From Aspidiotus rigidus (lineage: Eukaryota > Arthropoda > Insecta > Hemiptera > Diaspididae), in assembly GCA_035079385.1 (NCBI GenBank), contig JAVHKY010000077.1:62001-126000 (forward strand): a stretch of DNA of 64,000 nt, read 5' to 3'. Shown here in pieces: positions 46,091 to 58,499 of this stretch. Both the position numbers and the translations under genes were made by a program. Numbering within the stretch: the stretch's first letter is position 1; each line of letters begins with the position of its first letter. The notes under the pieces are model-generated. The model worked only from the letters and a program-made list of their open reading frames with translations, did not search any database and was not told where the DNA came from.

Positions 46091-48235
46091 CAGAAATCAA
46101 AATAATTTTCCTTCATCCTTGAAGCAGCTAAATTCACCATGGTCTCTTCAAAGCCAAACAAAACCCGTGATGGTCCAAAGAAATCTCACTGGCTATCAAA
46201 TTTCGCAAAAAATGCTCCGGATCATCCAAACTTCCAAATCTCAGGATGATTTTATCAAACAAAAACAGTCCTGTGCAAAAGCAGGAGCTCTAATTCGTTT
46301 GGCCAAAAAACTGCCATGGAGCTTATTTGTCGCGGGTATCAATCAGACCGCTTCCCCCTCCTCTATGTGGAGGGATGTAAAGCAATTAGCGGGTAGATCC
46401 TCATTCCACCCTATCTACCATTTTCCTCCCCCGGGATATTTTTGAACTCCTTGCTTCCCACTTTTCAGCAGTGTCAACTGATTCCAACTACGACAACGAC
46501 TTCCTCAAACTCGAATCCCAAACCGAAGCCCACCCCTACTCCTTTACCACGGATCTCTTCCTCCTCCCCTACAATCTTCTATCTCCCCATCCGAACTCGA
46601 CTCTACCATTCAGAAAGATCTCAGAAAAGCAGCTCCTGGCCCTGACAACATTCACGCTTTTTCAGGCTCAAAAACCTTTACCTAAATTCCTCCTTTCATT
46701 ACCTTCTCCCCTTATTCAACTCCATCCTACTCCGATGCTCATACCCCTCAGGTTAGGAAACCTTTTAAAAATTCATCTTACCTTCCACCGCTTCTACAAA
46801 TTCCAAAACCCTCGACAAGAAGTCTTCTTGGGCCTCGGATCGTGCGTTTCAATTTTCAAGCAAAAAACCGTTCTACTTCTATTACATAAAAGACACTCAC
46901 GTCTTCCCTCTCCTCCCCCTAACTCCTCTCCCAGAACTCTCAGGTCAGCCTCGAATCCTCCACCAAAGTCCTTGGCCTTACCTTCGATTCCAAATACTCT
47001 CGGACTCCTCACATGAAACTTTCAAAAGCCACTCAATGTCCTTAAATACTTATCTCACACTCGCATTGGTTGCAGTCGCAAGCTCCTCCTTCAACTATAC
47101 AACTCTCTAATCCAATCTCAATTGGACCACGGATCCCCTATCTACAGACAGGCTAACAAATTGTTCCTAAAGTACCTACACATAATACAATATGCTGGCC
47201 TACGTTTAGCTCTTGGTGTCTCGCGCACCAATGCGCTGAGGCTGACATTCCCCCTCTACAATTCCGGTCATCATTGATTACAGCCAACTTTTCTGGCGTC
47301 TACTGCCCAGTGTTTCCATGTACCTATCTTCCTCCCCTCTCCCCTCCTCAAAATCATAATAGACCACCAACTCAAATTTCAAACTCTTCTCATCCACCCC
47401 TCCATATCCTCACCATCTCTCATTCACCTCGATCTGGTCAACCTGCCAAAATCGCCCAAAACAATCTACATCATGAGACACAATAAAGACATAATCGCTA
47501 ATGACTTCTCCCACCACAACCTGGGCTTAGCCTCGGGCTCTAAAACTGACTACGTCTTCTCCATAGGTGGTGAAGTCTCACTCTTTCGTATGAAAAACTC
47601 TACCTCCACATATTCTGCTGCACTATCTCTGCCATCTACTTCTGCCTTAATCACTTCACTCTTCACCCTGAACCTTTTAAATTCCCCCTTTTCTCTCTTC
47701 CCAAGCCATACAAAACCCTACTCTTCCAATAATATCGTTCAGCGCATTCTCATCCTCCTACGTACCTCAACATTTTCTATGTCTTCAATTGATTTCCTCT
47801 GGATCCCTGGTCATATCGGTCCACCAGAATAGGACGCAGTGGATCTGGCTGCCAAGCTTTCTTCCTTAATCACTGATCGCACCCCCTCTCCGGCCTACGA
47901 TTTAAAATCTTTCTACCGTTCCAAAATCATCTCATCATAGCACAGCCGCTGGTCTCCGCAACCATGCAACAAACTTCGTTCAATTAAAAAGTCCCCAATC
48001 CTCTAGTCTTCTCCTTTCCCCTTCTTAGACTCTCTGCTCCTCCCTCATGCCAATACTTTCAAACTGAAAATTTATCCGTCTCACATTTTTTCACCATCAC
48101 ACATCCATTTTCTGCCTCCTCTCAAACCATCACTATCACTTTCCGATCCACCTACTAATACAAATCTATTCAATCACAATATTTCTTCTCGAGCTAATGA
48201 CCCGTTGAGTAGTAAAATAGCTCGTAAAAAAGAAT
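46091..48235 (+). pseudogene. Decayed Jockey/I-type LINE
   Basis: Remains of open reading frame 2 in many frames. There is a pre-RT linker (SMWRDVKQLAG near 46360, then ELLASHFSAVSTDSN) and a post-RT region that reads VLGLTF, SHTRIG, LLLQLYNSLIQSQLDHG and AGLRLALG around 46960-47230. An RNase H end with FLWIPGHIGPPE (47795-47830) and DAVDLAAKLSS follows. The palm with its YADD box is largely deleted. Open stretches such as 46471-47016 are out of frame with the original protein. It is an ancient copy with no tail. Confidence 0.7.
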
Positions 48236-50504
48236 TACTAACAAACAAACAAAACAAAATATAGTTGTCGTAAATATCAGGAAGTCATAACCAGGTAATT
48301 CAACAAAATTTACCAAAGTTTTATAGGTAGAGTAACTATAATATTTCTACGAGTGTCAATAGTCGATCTAAAACCCTAAAGTTTACAGGTGCATGAGATT
48401 CAAAATGAATTTGAGACTCAGACTACATGGAAGAAGAGGAAATCACTACGAGCTTCAATGCAGCCCTTAATTAAAATTCCAGAATCCAAAAATTGTATAA
48501 TTTTTGTCTGGTCTTACTTTACTCTGGATAAAACTGGTTGCCACAGTGTATCTGTCAAGTCTTCCAAAAATTCGCAATAAGGTTTGAGAGTTTCAAAGTT
48601 TCAAGTCCTACGAGAAGCGTTGGACGAATCTAAAAATAAGATACGACGTTCAGTAGCCATGATAAATTCGAGGTCTCATACAACGCAACAGAAGTTGGAG
48701 ATTAAATTTTGATACTGCCCAAACATTGCACCACATTACACGAGTACGATATATTTTCGCCGACTATTCTTTTCCAGTTATTTGAACGTCTAATGTTTTA
48801 CAACATGGTTACGCGAACGCATTAGGCTGAGGTCATTCGCTTTACTTGCAAAGTTAATCAAACAGCGTGTTGTAATTACTGGATCATGATTCTAATCAAC
48901 ACGGCACATACGTTGCTTTTCTTTCTAATGCACAAGTGCTTTGCAATGAGAGAACATTATTAACATTTATGGCTGTACTGTACTGCGAAGATCCTACGTT
49001 TCAATAGTACCATAAATCAGTACTCTTTTTTTTCTTCTTCTTCTTTTTCAGATACGGTATGTGCTTTTTATCCTCACAATAAATCGAAACAACAGAACTT
49101 TTTTCTAAAAAATGCCTACAGCGTTTTAATGTCGTATTAAAGAGAATATAACTGGACGAAGAGTAATGAAGAAGTGCGAAACAAAAGCCTTTCTTAGAAT
49201 GACTCGAGTAGAATTTATACTTCCGAATGACAATGTAATTTTTTCACTCCGTTCAAAATATTAAATCCAATTCAAGTCCACTTTTAACGCGTGCATATCA
49301 ACTTGGAAAAAGCCTGGTTCGCGATTATCGTATGGGCTTTTCTACCAAGCTGCAATACGTCGCTGGGCTGACTGAGGACGAAGCCCGAATCCCATCGAAG
49401 TTCATCCTAGTCCTTGGTGACAAATTTAGCGAAAGCAACATCGCATGCTATCATGAGACAGGTTAAATTCCTTGAAGACGAGAGCTCATATGATATAGAA
49501 AAAAAGCGTCGCAGCAATTTACATTCTGTCATAATTCTGTTGTAGACACGTATGTACCTTGACGGTTAAAGGTTTATCGTCGTACTTCATGTTCGACATA
49601 TTATGGCTTCTAATCGGTAGCGGTAACTTACAAAAGAAATTCCCCTACTCTTTCATATTATTATTATTATTATTATAATACGTATAAAATATGCAGCTCA
49701 TTTTCGCTTTTTATAGAGAAAGCTATTTCGTCCCCCATAGATGAATGAAAAAGTTGCACTAGCGACGCGTTAAACACTCGGACGATCATCGTCGTTCTTT
49801 TTAAAATTCACTACTTGTACTTCAAACATGTAGCGACAAGATGAATATTTTAAAAAGCATGTTTTCCGGCTCAAAAAAGTAAAGATGAGAAACGACCAGC
49901 TTTTCCAGAAAATCATAACCTCTTGTAACGATTTGTTTACACAGTCTACCGGTATTGTTCATTTCATAATTATGCTGCTTTGCGCGTTTCTCTTCCCTTT
50001 TTGCTGGGCTTTTCTGCCGAATGGCATTGGCATCAGTAGTAATACCGGGTCTTTACCCCACCCACCTCACTCACTTATATTTCTATAAAATATACATCAA
50101 TATCGGAGGAAATCAACTTCGGAAAAAAATATAATTTTTTAGACTGCATATTCGTTCAGAAAACGTCGAAACTTTATTTTACTCTTATTTCAGACCTTTT
50201 TTTTAGATAAATCACCTGTCTGTCATTTTCACCAAGGTAAGTGCATAGTAAAAACTACCAGCTCCGTTTGTCGAGAAATTGCTATCATTTTACAAAAAAT
50301 TATACATCAAAATTTCAATTTACCTATCACAAAATTAAGGGGTTGAGTTTAGATTTCTGTGGGGGATCGTCATGCCCACAAGATTTTCAAGAAATTGCTA
50401 TCATTTTTACAAAAAAATTATACTTCGAAATCAACTTTCACCCCAATTTATTCGTCATTTATTCTAGAAAGCGAATACTTTATTTTTAAAGCGCATACCG
50501 GTAG
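48236..50504. other. Gene-free stretch
   Basis: AT-rich DNA with an (ATT)n run near 49658-49676. No supportable gene, although short open frames occur. Confidence 0.45.
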
Positions 50505-50896
50505 TCGTTCAGAAGTGTTCAGACAAGAGACAGCGAGAGCTGAGCACAATTTTGCTCCCAGAACCGAGAACCTATCAAGCGTCACCTTCACAGAAGAAGA
50601 AAGAAGACTGCTGGACAAAGGCATCAAGTACGTCTGAACCAGTGTAAGCTTGAAAGTATGGCCATTATCTGCGAACAAGTAATCCAAACCATGGAACACG
50701 ACGTGAGACCAAAAGCCCGGCCCGAAATTGGGAAAGTGATGTTGGACATCAAAGAGAATATGTGCCGAACCAATGACAGAACGCAAGTAATGCAGAGGAA
50801 GGTCACAAATCTACAAAAGAAGATCCGACGGAACAACCTGATTTTGACAAAGGCGGACAAAGGCAACACGGTAGTGGTAATGGAGAAGGAGGGCTA
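50505..50896 (+). pseudogene. PLE-J: partial N-terminal copy of the PLE-G family
   Basis: It nearly duplicates 51850-52215. In shifting frames it reads FTEEERRLLDKGIKY, VIQTMEHDVRPKARPEIGK and LTKADKGNTVVVME (the DKG motif), then stops. Compared with PLE-G it lacks about 12 bases near 50633. It lies 1.3 kb upstream in the same orientation, so the pair may be a partial tandem. Confidence 0.75.
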
Positions 50897-51454
50897 AACC
50901 CAAAAAATGGAGTCGGGTAGGCCTACTCGATAAATTTTTTGCTTCTCGAACCTAAAATTATAAAGTACTCAACGAGTCGACGCTTTCTACAAAAAGTTCA
51001 CCAGACTTTTTCCCATCGAGAGTCCATCTGAATCCAAATGGCGACCCAACTTAAATAATACACTCATCACTTACTCACTTACTTGAAGGGTGAGAAGTGA
51101 ATAATTTCTTTAATAAACCGCATTTGCGATAAAACAAGCATTTAATTGTTTATCAAAGCCTTGCAAGCAGAATATTTTATTATTTATGATTTTTTTTTCT
51201 TGAATAAATAGAAAAAGTATAACTCTTTTGAGACAATTTTTGAGACAATGCAGAGAATCTGTAACCGGCAGGATCTGTGTTCAAAATAATCCAATTTTTC
51301 ATCGTATATCTCTTTTTTCAAACACAAGACAAAATAGATTTACTAAGGAATGGGAAGTAAGAAAGGTAACACTGGTTTCTCCTTCTTTTTTGAACCCTAA
51401 ACTGCGCCATCTTGACTGTTACCCAATATGTATAATGCAGATCATTGAAAATGG

Positions 51455-53769
51455 GTCAAATTGAAGGCCAAACTAAAAGTGACACATGTGAAGATTTCGT
51501 TCAATAACGAATGCTTGAGACGAGGCATTAATCCCAAGTATGCGACTATCATCAGGCTACCAGGAAACAGTGCAGGAGTGAAACGCCGAAAGATTGAGAG
51601 TGAAGAACGAAATTCATGAACTCTACAAGAAAATCACCAGGCTCAATGGTTTACTGTACGATCAATATTTCCATCTATCAAGGTTACTCCACCCGCTAGA
51701 ATTTAAAGAAATGATGTTCGAAAAAGGAGGAGAGGAAACGAAAGGAGAGGACTATGTGGAAGAACGAGTGAAAGCCCAAACAAAACAGATCAAGAAGAAG
51801 CTTGCCGAACTGACCCGGAAGAAAGAAGAAAGAAAGGAAGAGGCAGCGAGAGCACAATTTTGCTCCCAGAACCGAGAACCTATCAAGCGTCACCTTCACA
51901 GAAGAAGAAAGAAGACTGCTGGACAAAGGCATCAAATACGTGCAGCCAGAGAGGTTGAACCATGTAAGCTTAAAAGTATGGCCATTAGCTGGGAACAAGT
52001 AATCCAAACCATGGAACACGACGTGAGACCAAAAGCCCGGACCGAAATTGGGAAAGTGCTGTTGGACATCAAAGAGAATATGTGCCGAACCAATGACAGA
52101 ACGCAAGTAATGCAGAGGAAGGTTACAAATCTACAAAAGAAGATCCGACAGAACAACCTGATTTTGACAAAGGCGGACAAAGGCAACACGGTAGTGGTAA
52201 TGGAGAAGGAGGACTACACCCAAAAAGTGGAGACGTACTTCGCAGTGAATGGATACCAAGAGCTGACAAAGGACCAAACACAGAAATACCAAAATGACCT
52301 GAAAGCTGTGTAAACGGTATAATGTACCCGGCAATGGAAGGACGCTTGAGATGAACCCGGTTGCACCGAAAGTCAAGGGGCTTGTACCGTTCGATGAGAC
52401 CCATGGTCAACACCATTCAATCACCATGCTACAAGATAACGAAGATCGTAGCCACATTCCTGAAAGAAAACTACCAGTTTGCACCCAGACGAAGTATAAG
52501 AAAAAACGGAGAGCTGATTGAGCAACTGCACTAGTTGGAAATCAAGAGTAACAACAAGCTGATATCCTTTGATGTGGCAAACATGTTTGGTACCATCCTC
52601 ACTCTGCTCAAAAACAACAGATACCATAGGAACCCCGATGGGCCGAAGAACGCCAACATAGTGGAAATGATCTTGAGCCAGAACTACTGACACTTTAATA
52701 ACAGGTTCTACAGTCAGGAAAGGGGACTTGCGATGGGATCACCGCTGTCACCAATACTGGCGGAGATATTCATGAATGATATGGAAAACAAGATATTGAA
52801 GGGCAGCAAGTGCAGAAACTCGATCAAACACTGGGCCAGATATGTAGATGATATCCTAATTGTGTGGTCAGGGACTGATAGAAGGTGGATCTATTCCTTT
52901 CAGAAATGAACGCGATGAATGAGAGCATCAAATTCACAGTGGAAAAAGGCAATGCGACCATTGACTATTTGGACCTTACACTCACAATGGAGAACAATAG
53001 GATAGAATACAAAATCTACAGGAAGTCGACGTATACTGACACCATCATCCCAAATGACTCCTACCACCACCCCAGGCACAAGTTAGCGGCAATCCAGAAC
53101 TACTGCTATCGGGCAATTTCTGTCCTCAAGAACAATGAAGAGAAGAGGAAAGAAATCGAGATAGTAAAGCAGATCGCAGAAGCCAATGGCTACCGCAGAG
53201 GCGTGGTGGATGGAGTCTTTGGGAAAATGGAAACAAAGAAAGTAACCCATGATGGCATAGTGAGAAAGTACTCCGGATCGATACCATACATAGGAAAGTA
53301 CACAAACAAGGTGATAAAAGCGTTAAATGGCTACGATGTAAATGTGGGTACCCAGAATAAGCAACCTATGGTGAAGAGAATCAGCAATTACCAGACGGAA
53401 CAAAAGGACAAGGAAAGCTTGAGCGGAGTGTACAAGCTCAGTTGTGATCAGTGTGAGGGCATCTACATCGGTGAGACTGGGAAAATGTTTGAGATTAAGC
53501 AAAAGGAGCACAAAAAGTCAAGGGAGAAAGAAGATAGCAAGTCACTGTTTGGGAAACACTGTAACGAAGAAAACCACAATGGAGAGGGAATATTTGAAGT
53601 CATACATGTAGAGAATCGCACAAAGAGAAGAAAACTCTGGGAACAAATGGAGATTGCAAAAGCCAAGAGGGAGAAAGCCTGCCTCTTGAGCAATGTAATC
53701 ACACTTGACAGCGAAAAATTATTCGTCCTGGTGATTGAACGAGAGAATAAGAACAGAACCAACCAATGA
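51455..53769 (+). pseudogene. PLE-G: Penelope-like element, second lineage
   Basis: The N-terminal coding begins near 51455 (KLKVTHVKISFNNECLRRG), shifts frame near 51600, then is open to 52313 with a lysine-rich region and the KADKGNTVVVM motif. The palm follows in broken frames with GLAMGSPLSPILAEIF and the catalytic RYVDDILIVW (near 52840-52870). The thumb, linker and endonuclease are open from 52885 to 53769 (SIKFTVEKGN, GKYTNKVIKAL, GVYKLSCDQC, GIYIGETGK, LFGKHCNEENHNGEG). Several stops lie between 52313 and 52885. The lineage differs clearly from PLE-A to F in every motif and is perhaps Poseidon/Neptune-like. Confidence 0.9.
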
Positions 53770-53819
53770 GACGGCAGGAAACCAGGTAGTCAACAGAAAC
53801 GTAGTATTTAGGACAAAAG

Positions 53820-53965
53820 ATTGAACCAATCACTAAGCAGTATGTTTTAGCCAATAAGAACACATTGTCATATTATTGTAAGAATAAGTTTCTAAGAAGT
53901 GAACCAATCACAACACAGCATTGTTACAGCCAATAAGATCACAGTGTTATACTATAAAAACTCAT
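53820..53965 (+). promoter_or_regulatory. PLE-G promoter-like region: paired CCAAT boxes and TATA
   Basis: Two imperfect ~75-bp repeats each contain aaccaatcac and gccaataaga (53824, 53850; 53902, 53929). A TATA-like tataaaaa lies at 53953-53960. A start about 30 bp downstream would place the hammerhead-like core at the very 5' end of the RNA. This is inference from spacing alone. Confidence 0.5.
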
Positions 53966-53985
53966 GGTTAAGACCTTGTTCTCTA

Positions 53986-54040
53986 GTTGCGACACAACTG
54001 ATGATGGGATCACACCCGAAAGTACTCGTGTAAAAGCAAC
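53986..54040 (+). ncRNA. Hammerhead ribozyme-like motif in PLE-G pseudo-LTR
   Basis: Outer stem GTTGC/GCAAC and inner ACAC/GTGT surround CTGATGA (53998-54004), a spacer base, stem II GGG-ATCACA-CCC, GAAA (54018-54021), palindromic AGTACT (54021-54026) and C (54027). Both core boxes are consensus. Two unpaired A residues lie between stem I and CTGATGA, and the extra base before stem II recurs. Confidence 0.6.
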
Positions 54041-55359
54041 TAATAAACGACGGCTTCCTTAACGAAGTTAAACGAGGAACGCAGGGAACCTGTTTTATGA
54101 ATCAAATGGGATTTGGTATTGAAGGGACTTGAACTATTTTCCAAGGTTTCAAACAGAACGTTCATCACAAAATGAATTCCAACTGTCATCCGGTAGCATA
54201 CATGAGCTTAACGATTCTCGTTATTTAAATCTGTTTAAAGGAAGAAAACGATTTCTTCGCGCAGCGAAGTTTTGTAGCGGAGATTCAAAAATTTTGTACT
54301 CGGAATACAAAAGTAAAGAAAAGAGACAGTCGTTTTGCAAACATAAAATATCGTAAATAATTTATTTTTTCTTACCAGTGATCCAGTCTGATAGAATTCT
54401 TCGCCAAACAAATTACGTAATTGACATTGGACTCGAAAAGGGACACTTCAAAATCTTGTTTATTCCAAAATTGAGTCCTGAAAGAAATTCATAATTTAGT
54501 ATTGTGAAACTTCGGTATTCAAGGGTTTTAAAACATAAAGGAAAGCTTTAATTTGACGGATAGTGCGTCAGCGTATTTAATGAATAAATTTCTTTCAAAT
54601 GACGGTAGAGCCCTTAAATTCAAAATTATTTATCTTCAAGGGTATCGTTCTCATCTTTACTTATTCTACCAAGCGCTAAAAGCGACAATCTTTGAAGATT
54701 TTGTGAGTAGATTCGGAAAAGAAAACTTCAATCCAACACCGATTTTGGCAATCACTTGACAGTGTATCGGGGTGAGGAACGACGAAATACGAGTATCACA
54801 TTCATGAAAACACTCAATATAGATTCCTGTGGTTTATTGACTGAGCATACTAAGAGACGAGTTTGAGAATTATTAAGATATACCGCAGATTTTATACGAA
54901 GTATTTATGGTGCGCGTGCAGCATGTCATGTCGATCGGGTGCCTCGCGCTTCTCTCATTATACCTATTTCAAACACGTTATGCTCTCACAATCAATGGAA
55001 TATTCGGTTCAACAGAATCAAAGAAGTATCTAGTCTTTGTACTAATGGTATACCTATACTACAGGGTGCCTGGTGAAACTCTGCTAAAGAATTTGAATTC
55101 TTAAACATAATTCAGCGCAACAGACGAAAGTTTCTAGATCCTTATCCATACCTAAATGATATAATCAAGACAGTAACTGGTCACGTTACGAGCAGATTAT
55201 CTATCTGGGAGCATTTCGTCTCACATGAAGGGTTGATGTGGCGAGATACCAGTTTTAAATTCGCTTCCAGGGGGTCTACTGAAAAGAAATTCCGAAAATA
55301 CTTGACATTTACTTGACCTTTATTGAAAGTAAGCGAGTTAACGAGTAAGAAAAAAAAAC
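54041..55359. other. Module edge then gene-free stretch
   Basis: 54041-54105 is a module end (cttccttaacgaagttaaacgagg). The rest shows short open frames without family likeness, for example 54907-55104 with a hydrophobic N-terminus. Confidence 0.45.
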
Positions 55360-56330
55360 CTCACGGGTTCTTTAACAAAGTTAAACGAGGGGTGGCAGGG
55401 AGCCTACTTTATGGGGCACGTGGGATCTGAAAAATGTAGATGGTAACGTCACAAGGCTGACTTATGAAGTCATCAAATTGTGACGTCACAGCCCTGGAGT
55501 TTGTACCTATACATGATGAGCGGGAAACTTGAAAAAACTGATCATCAAATTGACATGTCACACTTCGAAACTGTATAATGTAATAAGAAGGGAACTAAAA
55601 TTTATCTATGACGTCATCAGATTGTGACGTCACAAGGTTGACGTATGAAGTCATCAAATTGTGACGTCACAGTTCACAGTCCCGGATTTTGGAACTATAG
55701 GAAGAGAACTTGAGAAAGAAATGGATCTATGACGTCATCAAACAGTGACGTCACAGGCTCCGTCCACAAGTTATAAGTATATGACAGGAGAGGGACTTAG
55801 AAGTGCGCTTAGAACATTTTCGAGCTCCGAGCTTTGCAGGCCGGCCGGACGTCAGCGGACGTTTTTTCCAAAAAACTCCCGTTCCTCGCTAAAAAAAAAG
55901 TCAAACTGGCTAAAAATACTGTTTCAACCGGCAACCTGTTTTATCGGGGGGGGCACAAAAAACGTCCACCATCCGGCAAAACTTGACAATTTTTCAAGTC
56001 CCCCCCGCCCCCTCCTATCATATATAGTTTTGGGCGGGGTCTTCAACGTCACAGCTTGATGACGTCGTAGGTCAGCCTTGTGACTTCACAATCTGATGAC
56101 ATGATGGATTAGTTTTTTTCAAGTTCCCTTCCTATTATATATAGTTCCAATGTCCGGACCTGTGACGTCTTTCTAAGTCTTCTTCCTATCATATATAGCT
56201 TGAGGGCGGCACCTGTGACATCACGATCTACATTTTTCAGATCCCACGTGCCCCAAGAGTAAGTTTTCCTGCCACCCCTCGTTAAACTCCGTTAGAGAAC
56301 CCGTGAGGTTTTTTTTTTTTTTTTTTTTGC
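55360..56330. repeat. Module block with densest TGACGTCA cluster
   Basis: Perfect TGACGTCA sites lie at 55491, 55609, 55625, 55662, 55730 and 55746, often paired 16 bp apart on centre ('tgacgtcatcagattgtgacgtca' in broken form). Module words occur in reverse orientation first (to ~55800) and forward after 55950. This gives a head-to-head arrangement around a GC-rich centre with 'aggccggccggacgtc'. Confidence 0.7.
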
Positions 56331-56599
56331 TTTTTTCAAAAGTTTTTGTCATTTTTCCAATTTTTACTTGACCGTTAATGAAGATACTTGACTTTTACTT
56401 GATTTACTTGACTTACTGACCGATAGACTTCCTGACTTCTGAAGGTTCCGAAGGAAACCTTAGGTTGTTACTTGTAGGACAGTATCTGTTTGAGCTATCT
56501 TCCACTAAACGGTTATTAGTTTTCGCGTTTGATTGGTTGATTTGAATGAGATGAAACATTTTTAACTTTCAATTCATATTATCGGTTTTCATATAAGAG

Positions 56600-56760
56600 A
56601 AGGGAAAATTGAATCAATTCGTTTTTATAAGTTACTATCCATAATTAAGAAGAATACTCAAACAAGTAAAATGCAAATTGTGAAGACCGTAAGGAATAAG
56701 AAAGACAGTCGCCGAGTGCTTTCGGTTAAACAACCATTCCCAAGTGAGTGAACCCAACAC
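56600..56760 (-). mobile_element. Inverted pseudo-LTR and head of PLE-E
   Basis: On the minus strand: hammerhead-like remnant (GGTT-gttt-AACC, GAAA, gcactc near 56714-56740), a 'cacaatttgcattttactt' arm and the ATGGATAG head (near 56650). It pairs with the forward pseudo-LTR at 57785-57905, making long terminal inverted repeats around PLE-E. Confidence 0.7.
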
Positions 56761-56764
56761 CAAC

Positions 56765-57905
56765 AAGAACAAGTAGGAAATTCTTCGAATTCCCTCAGAA
56801 GGTAAAAATCCCCCATTGGATCTCCTTTGGATTCTCTCATCTCAGAATTCTTCATGTTTAAATTCGAGGTTGACCTACGAGTATTCTCTCTGGGCCGGGT
56901 GTTTTTGAGTCACGTATATCATTGACTTCGCAAAGCTACGTTGATGAAATTTTGTATACATGGACGGGTTCAAAAAAACTCCTTAGTGAGTTTCTTGCAT
57001 AACTTAACAGCCTACATCCTCCCGAAAAATTTACAGTGGAAGTTCTTGGACTTGTCCTTCTCCATCACTGGCGGCGTCCATGAATTTGGTATTTACAGAA
57101 AAAATACCTCGACCTAGTAATCTAAGGCTCGTCTTTCGCTCCTGTTGTCCACCAATCGCCAGACACATTCCTCTGAGTGAGTCCGCTTTCCATAAAGCCC
57201 TCCTCGTTAGAGTGAATCAGGTCAAAGTGGACATTGACCTTATGGTTCATAGGAGGCTTACTGGGAAATGCTTCGGTTCTACAACTTCCTTTCCTCGGGA
57301 TTCTAAACGTGATAGTAGGAAACGGTGGATTAGGCTGTCCTCCGTCCCTTTGGTTTTCGGGCAGCTTTTTATAATCAAACTACAGTTAAGAGCCTATTCG
57401 TTAAATTAAAGCTCCCTATTTCGGTGGCCGAGAGGAAAGGTATTTATAGAGTGGCTAGTAGTGATTGCCCCAGTGTTTATATAGCCGCCAACTCCAAATT
57501 TAAGTGGAAGGAAAGGTAAATTGGGTGAGTCAGCCTTTGCTGATCACTGAATCGAAAGGGGTCACAGCTTTAAAAACAGGTCCGAAGTCTTCCTCCATAG
57601 GGAAAATTCGTATTTTAAACGGCTAGCTCTTGAGGAAATGGAAATTATTAGCCATCGTAATAACAACAACGTCACCGTATATTGAACAGGTACATTCCTG
57701 AGGAGCGATTTATTGAATTAGTCTATGAAAATTATTAACATTTTGCTGACTTGCTGGTTCAGTCATGGCCTCGTTCGATGTTACTGCGGTTCTTGTTGGT
57801 GTTGGGTTTAGTCATTTCTTGAGAACGGTTGTTTAACCGAAAGCGCTCGGCGACTGTTTTTCTTATATTCAAATTGCAGTTTTCGCAATTTGTATTTTAC
57901 TCATT
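56765..57905 (+). pseudogene. PLE-E: strongly decayed Penelope-like element
   Basis: It begins inside the palm (KFFEFP, then PHWIS-type remnants of GIPIGSPLGS). The catalytic box reads YVDE, so the second aspartate is lost. The thumb (HIPLSESAFHKALL, VNQVKVDIDLMV) and linker (57080-57409) are partly open. The endonuclease decays around 57440-57690 but still shows LALEEMEIIS and YIPEERFIELVYE. The pseudo-LTR at 57785-57905 includes a hammerhead-like relic (TTGAGAA, CGGTT-gttt-AACCG, GAAA, AGCGCT at 57842-57847, C). It is not functional. Confidence 0.8.
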
Positions 57906-58055
57906 TGAAAATTCTAAGCCCGCAGCTCAGCCGGGAACGTTGAAGACCTAAAAATTCTGGTGATGAGAGTAAAATGGAGCAACCAAATAAAAATTTCAAG
58001 ATTTTCAGACAAAGTAGCCTACTCGAAAAATTTCGGGTATCGTCTTCGACGGGGC

Positions 58056-58475
58056 CTACGACAAATTCTGCAATATAAGAGTATTCTGTAAGACAAAAGG
58101 ACTAACACGAATTTCAACATCCTTTTTTCGAAAATAAACTTCGGCCAGGTGACTCATCGAGTTGTGACTAGGAGTTGGGCTAGGTACCAAATTCCAAGAT
58201 CCACAAAAATTTCGAACTCCCGACGAAAGTTTGTCTGATAAGAATTCAACGATGAACGATCTAATGCAGTGTAAGATGAGCAGGATTTGGAGAATATTTT
58301 TCGCTCTCAGCTCTTTAATCTGCTTCACAAGCTCTACGGGTAGATGGAGAAGAGATTTGAAAATTTTTACACTCGAATCATCTTCTCGAACTTGTTTCTT
58401 GCACAAATTGATTAATAGTTTGCGAAGCAAACTACGCGTTTTTTTCTCTCGCCTTCCTACATTACTCGGAAGTGC
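58056..58475 (-). CDS. Unassigned open frame of about 130 codons
   Basis: On the minus strand a frame runs from about 58475 to a stop at 58056. It is rich in leucine and basic residues (LLRKLLINLCKKQV, LLHLPVELVKQIKELRAK, FIVEFLSDKL). There is no ATG near the start and a possible acceptor, tag|gaaggcg, lies near 58462. It does not match the retroelements here. It may be a host exon or chance. Confidence 0.22.
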   Translation of the reverse strand, partial: ALPSNVGRREKKTRSLLRKLLINLCKKQVREDDSSVKIFKSLLHLPVELVKQIKELRAKNILQILLILHCIRSFIVEFLSDKLSSGVRNFCGSWNLVPSPTPSHNSMSHLAEVYFRKKDVEIRVSPFVLQNTLILQNLS

Positions 58476-58499
58476 TTACATTTCTAGCTAGTTTGAATT

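Noticed and set aside
46471..47016. 181-codon open frame
   Set aside because: It is out of frame with the LINE remnant it overlaps; the LINE-like peptides lie in other frames. Its low stop density comes from pyrimidine-rich composition.
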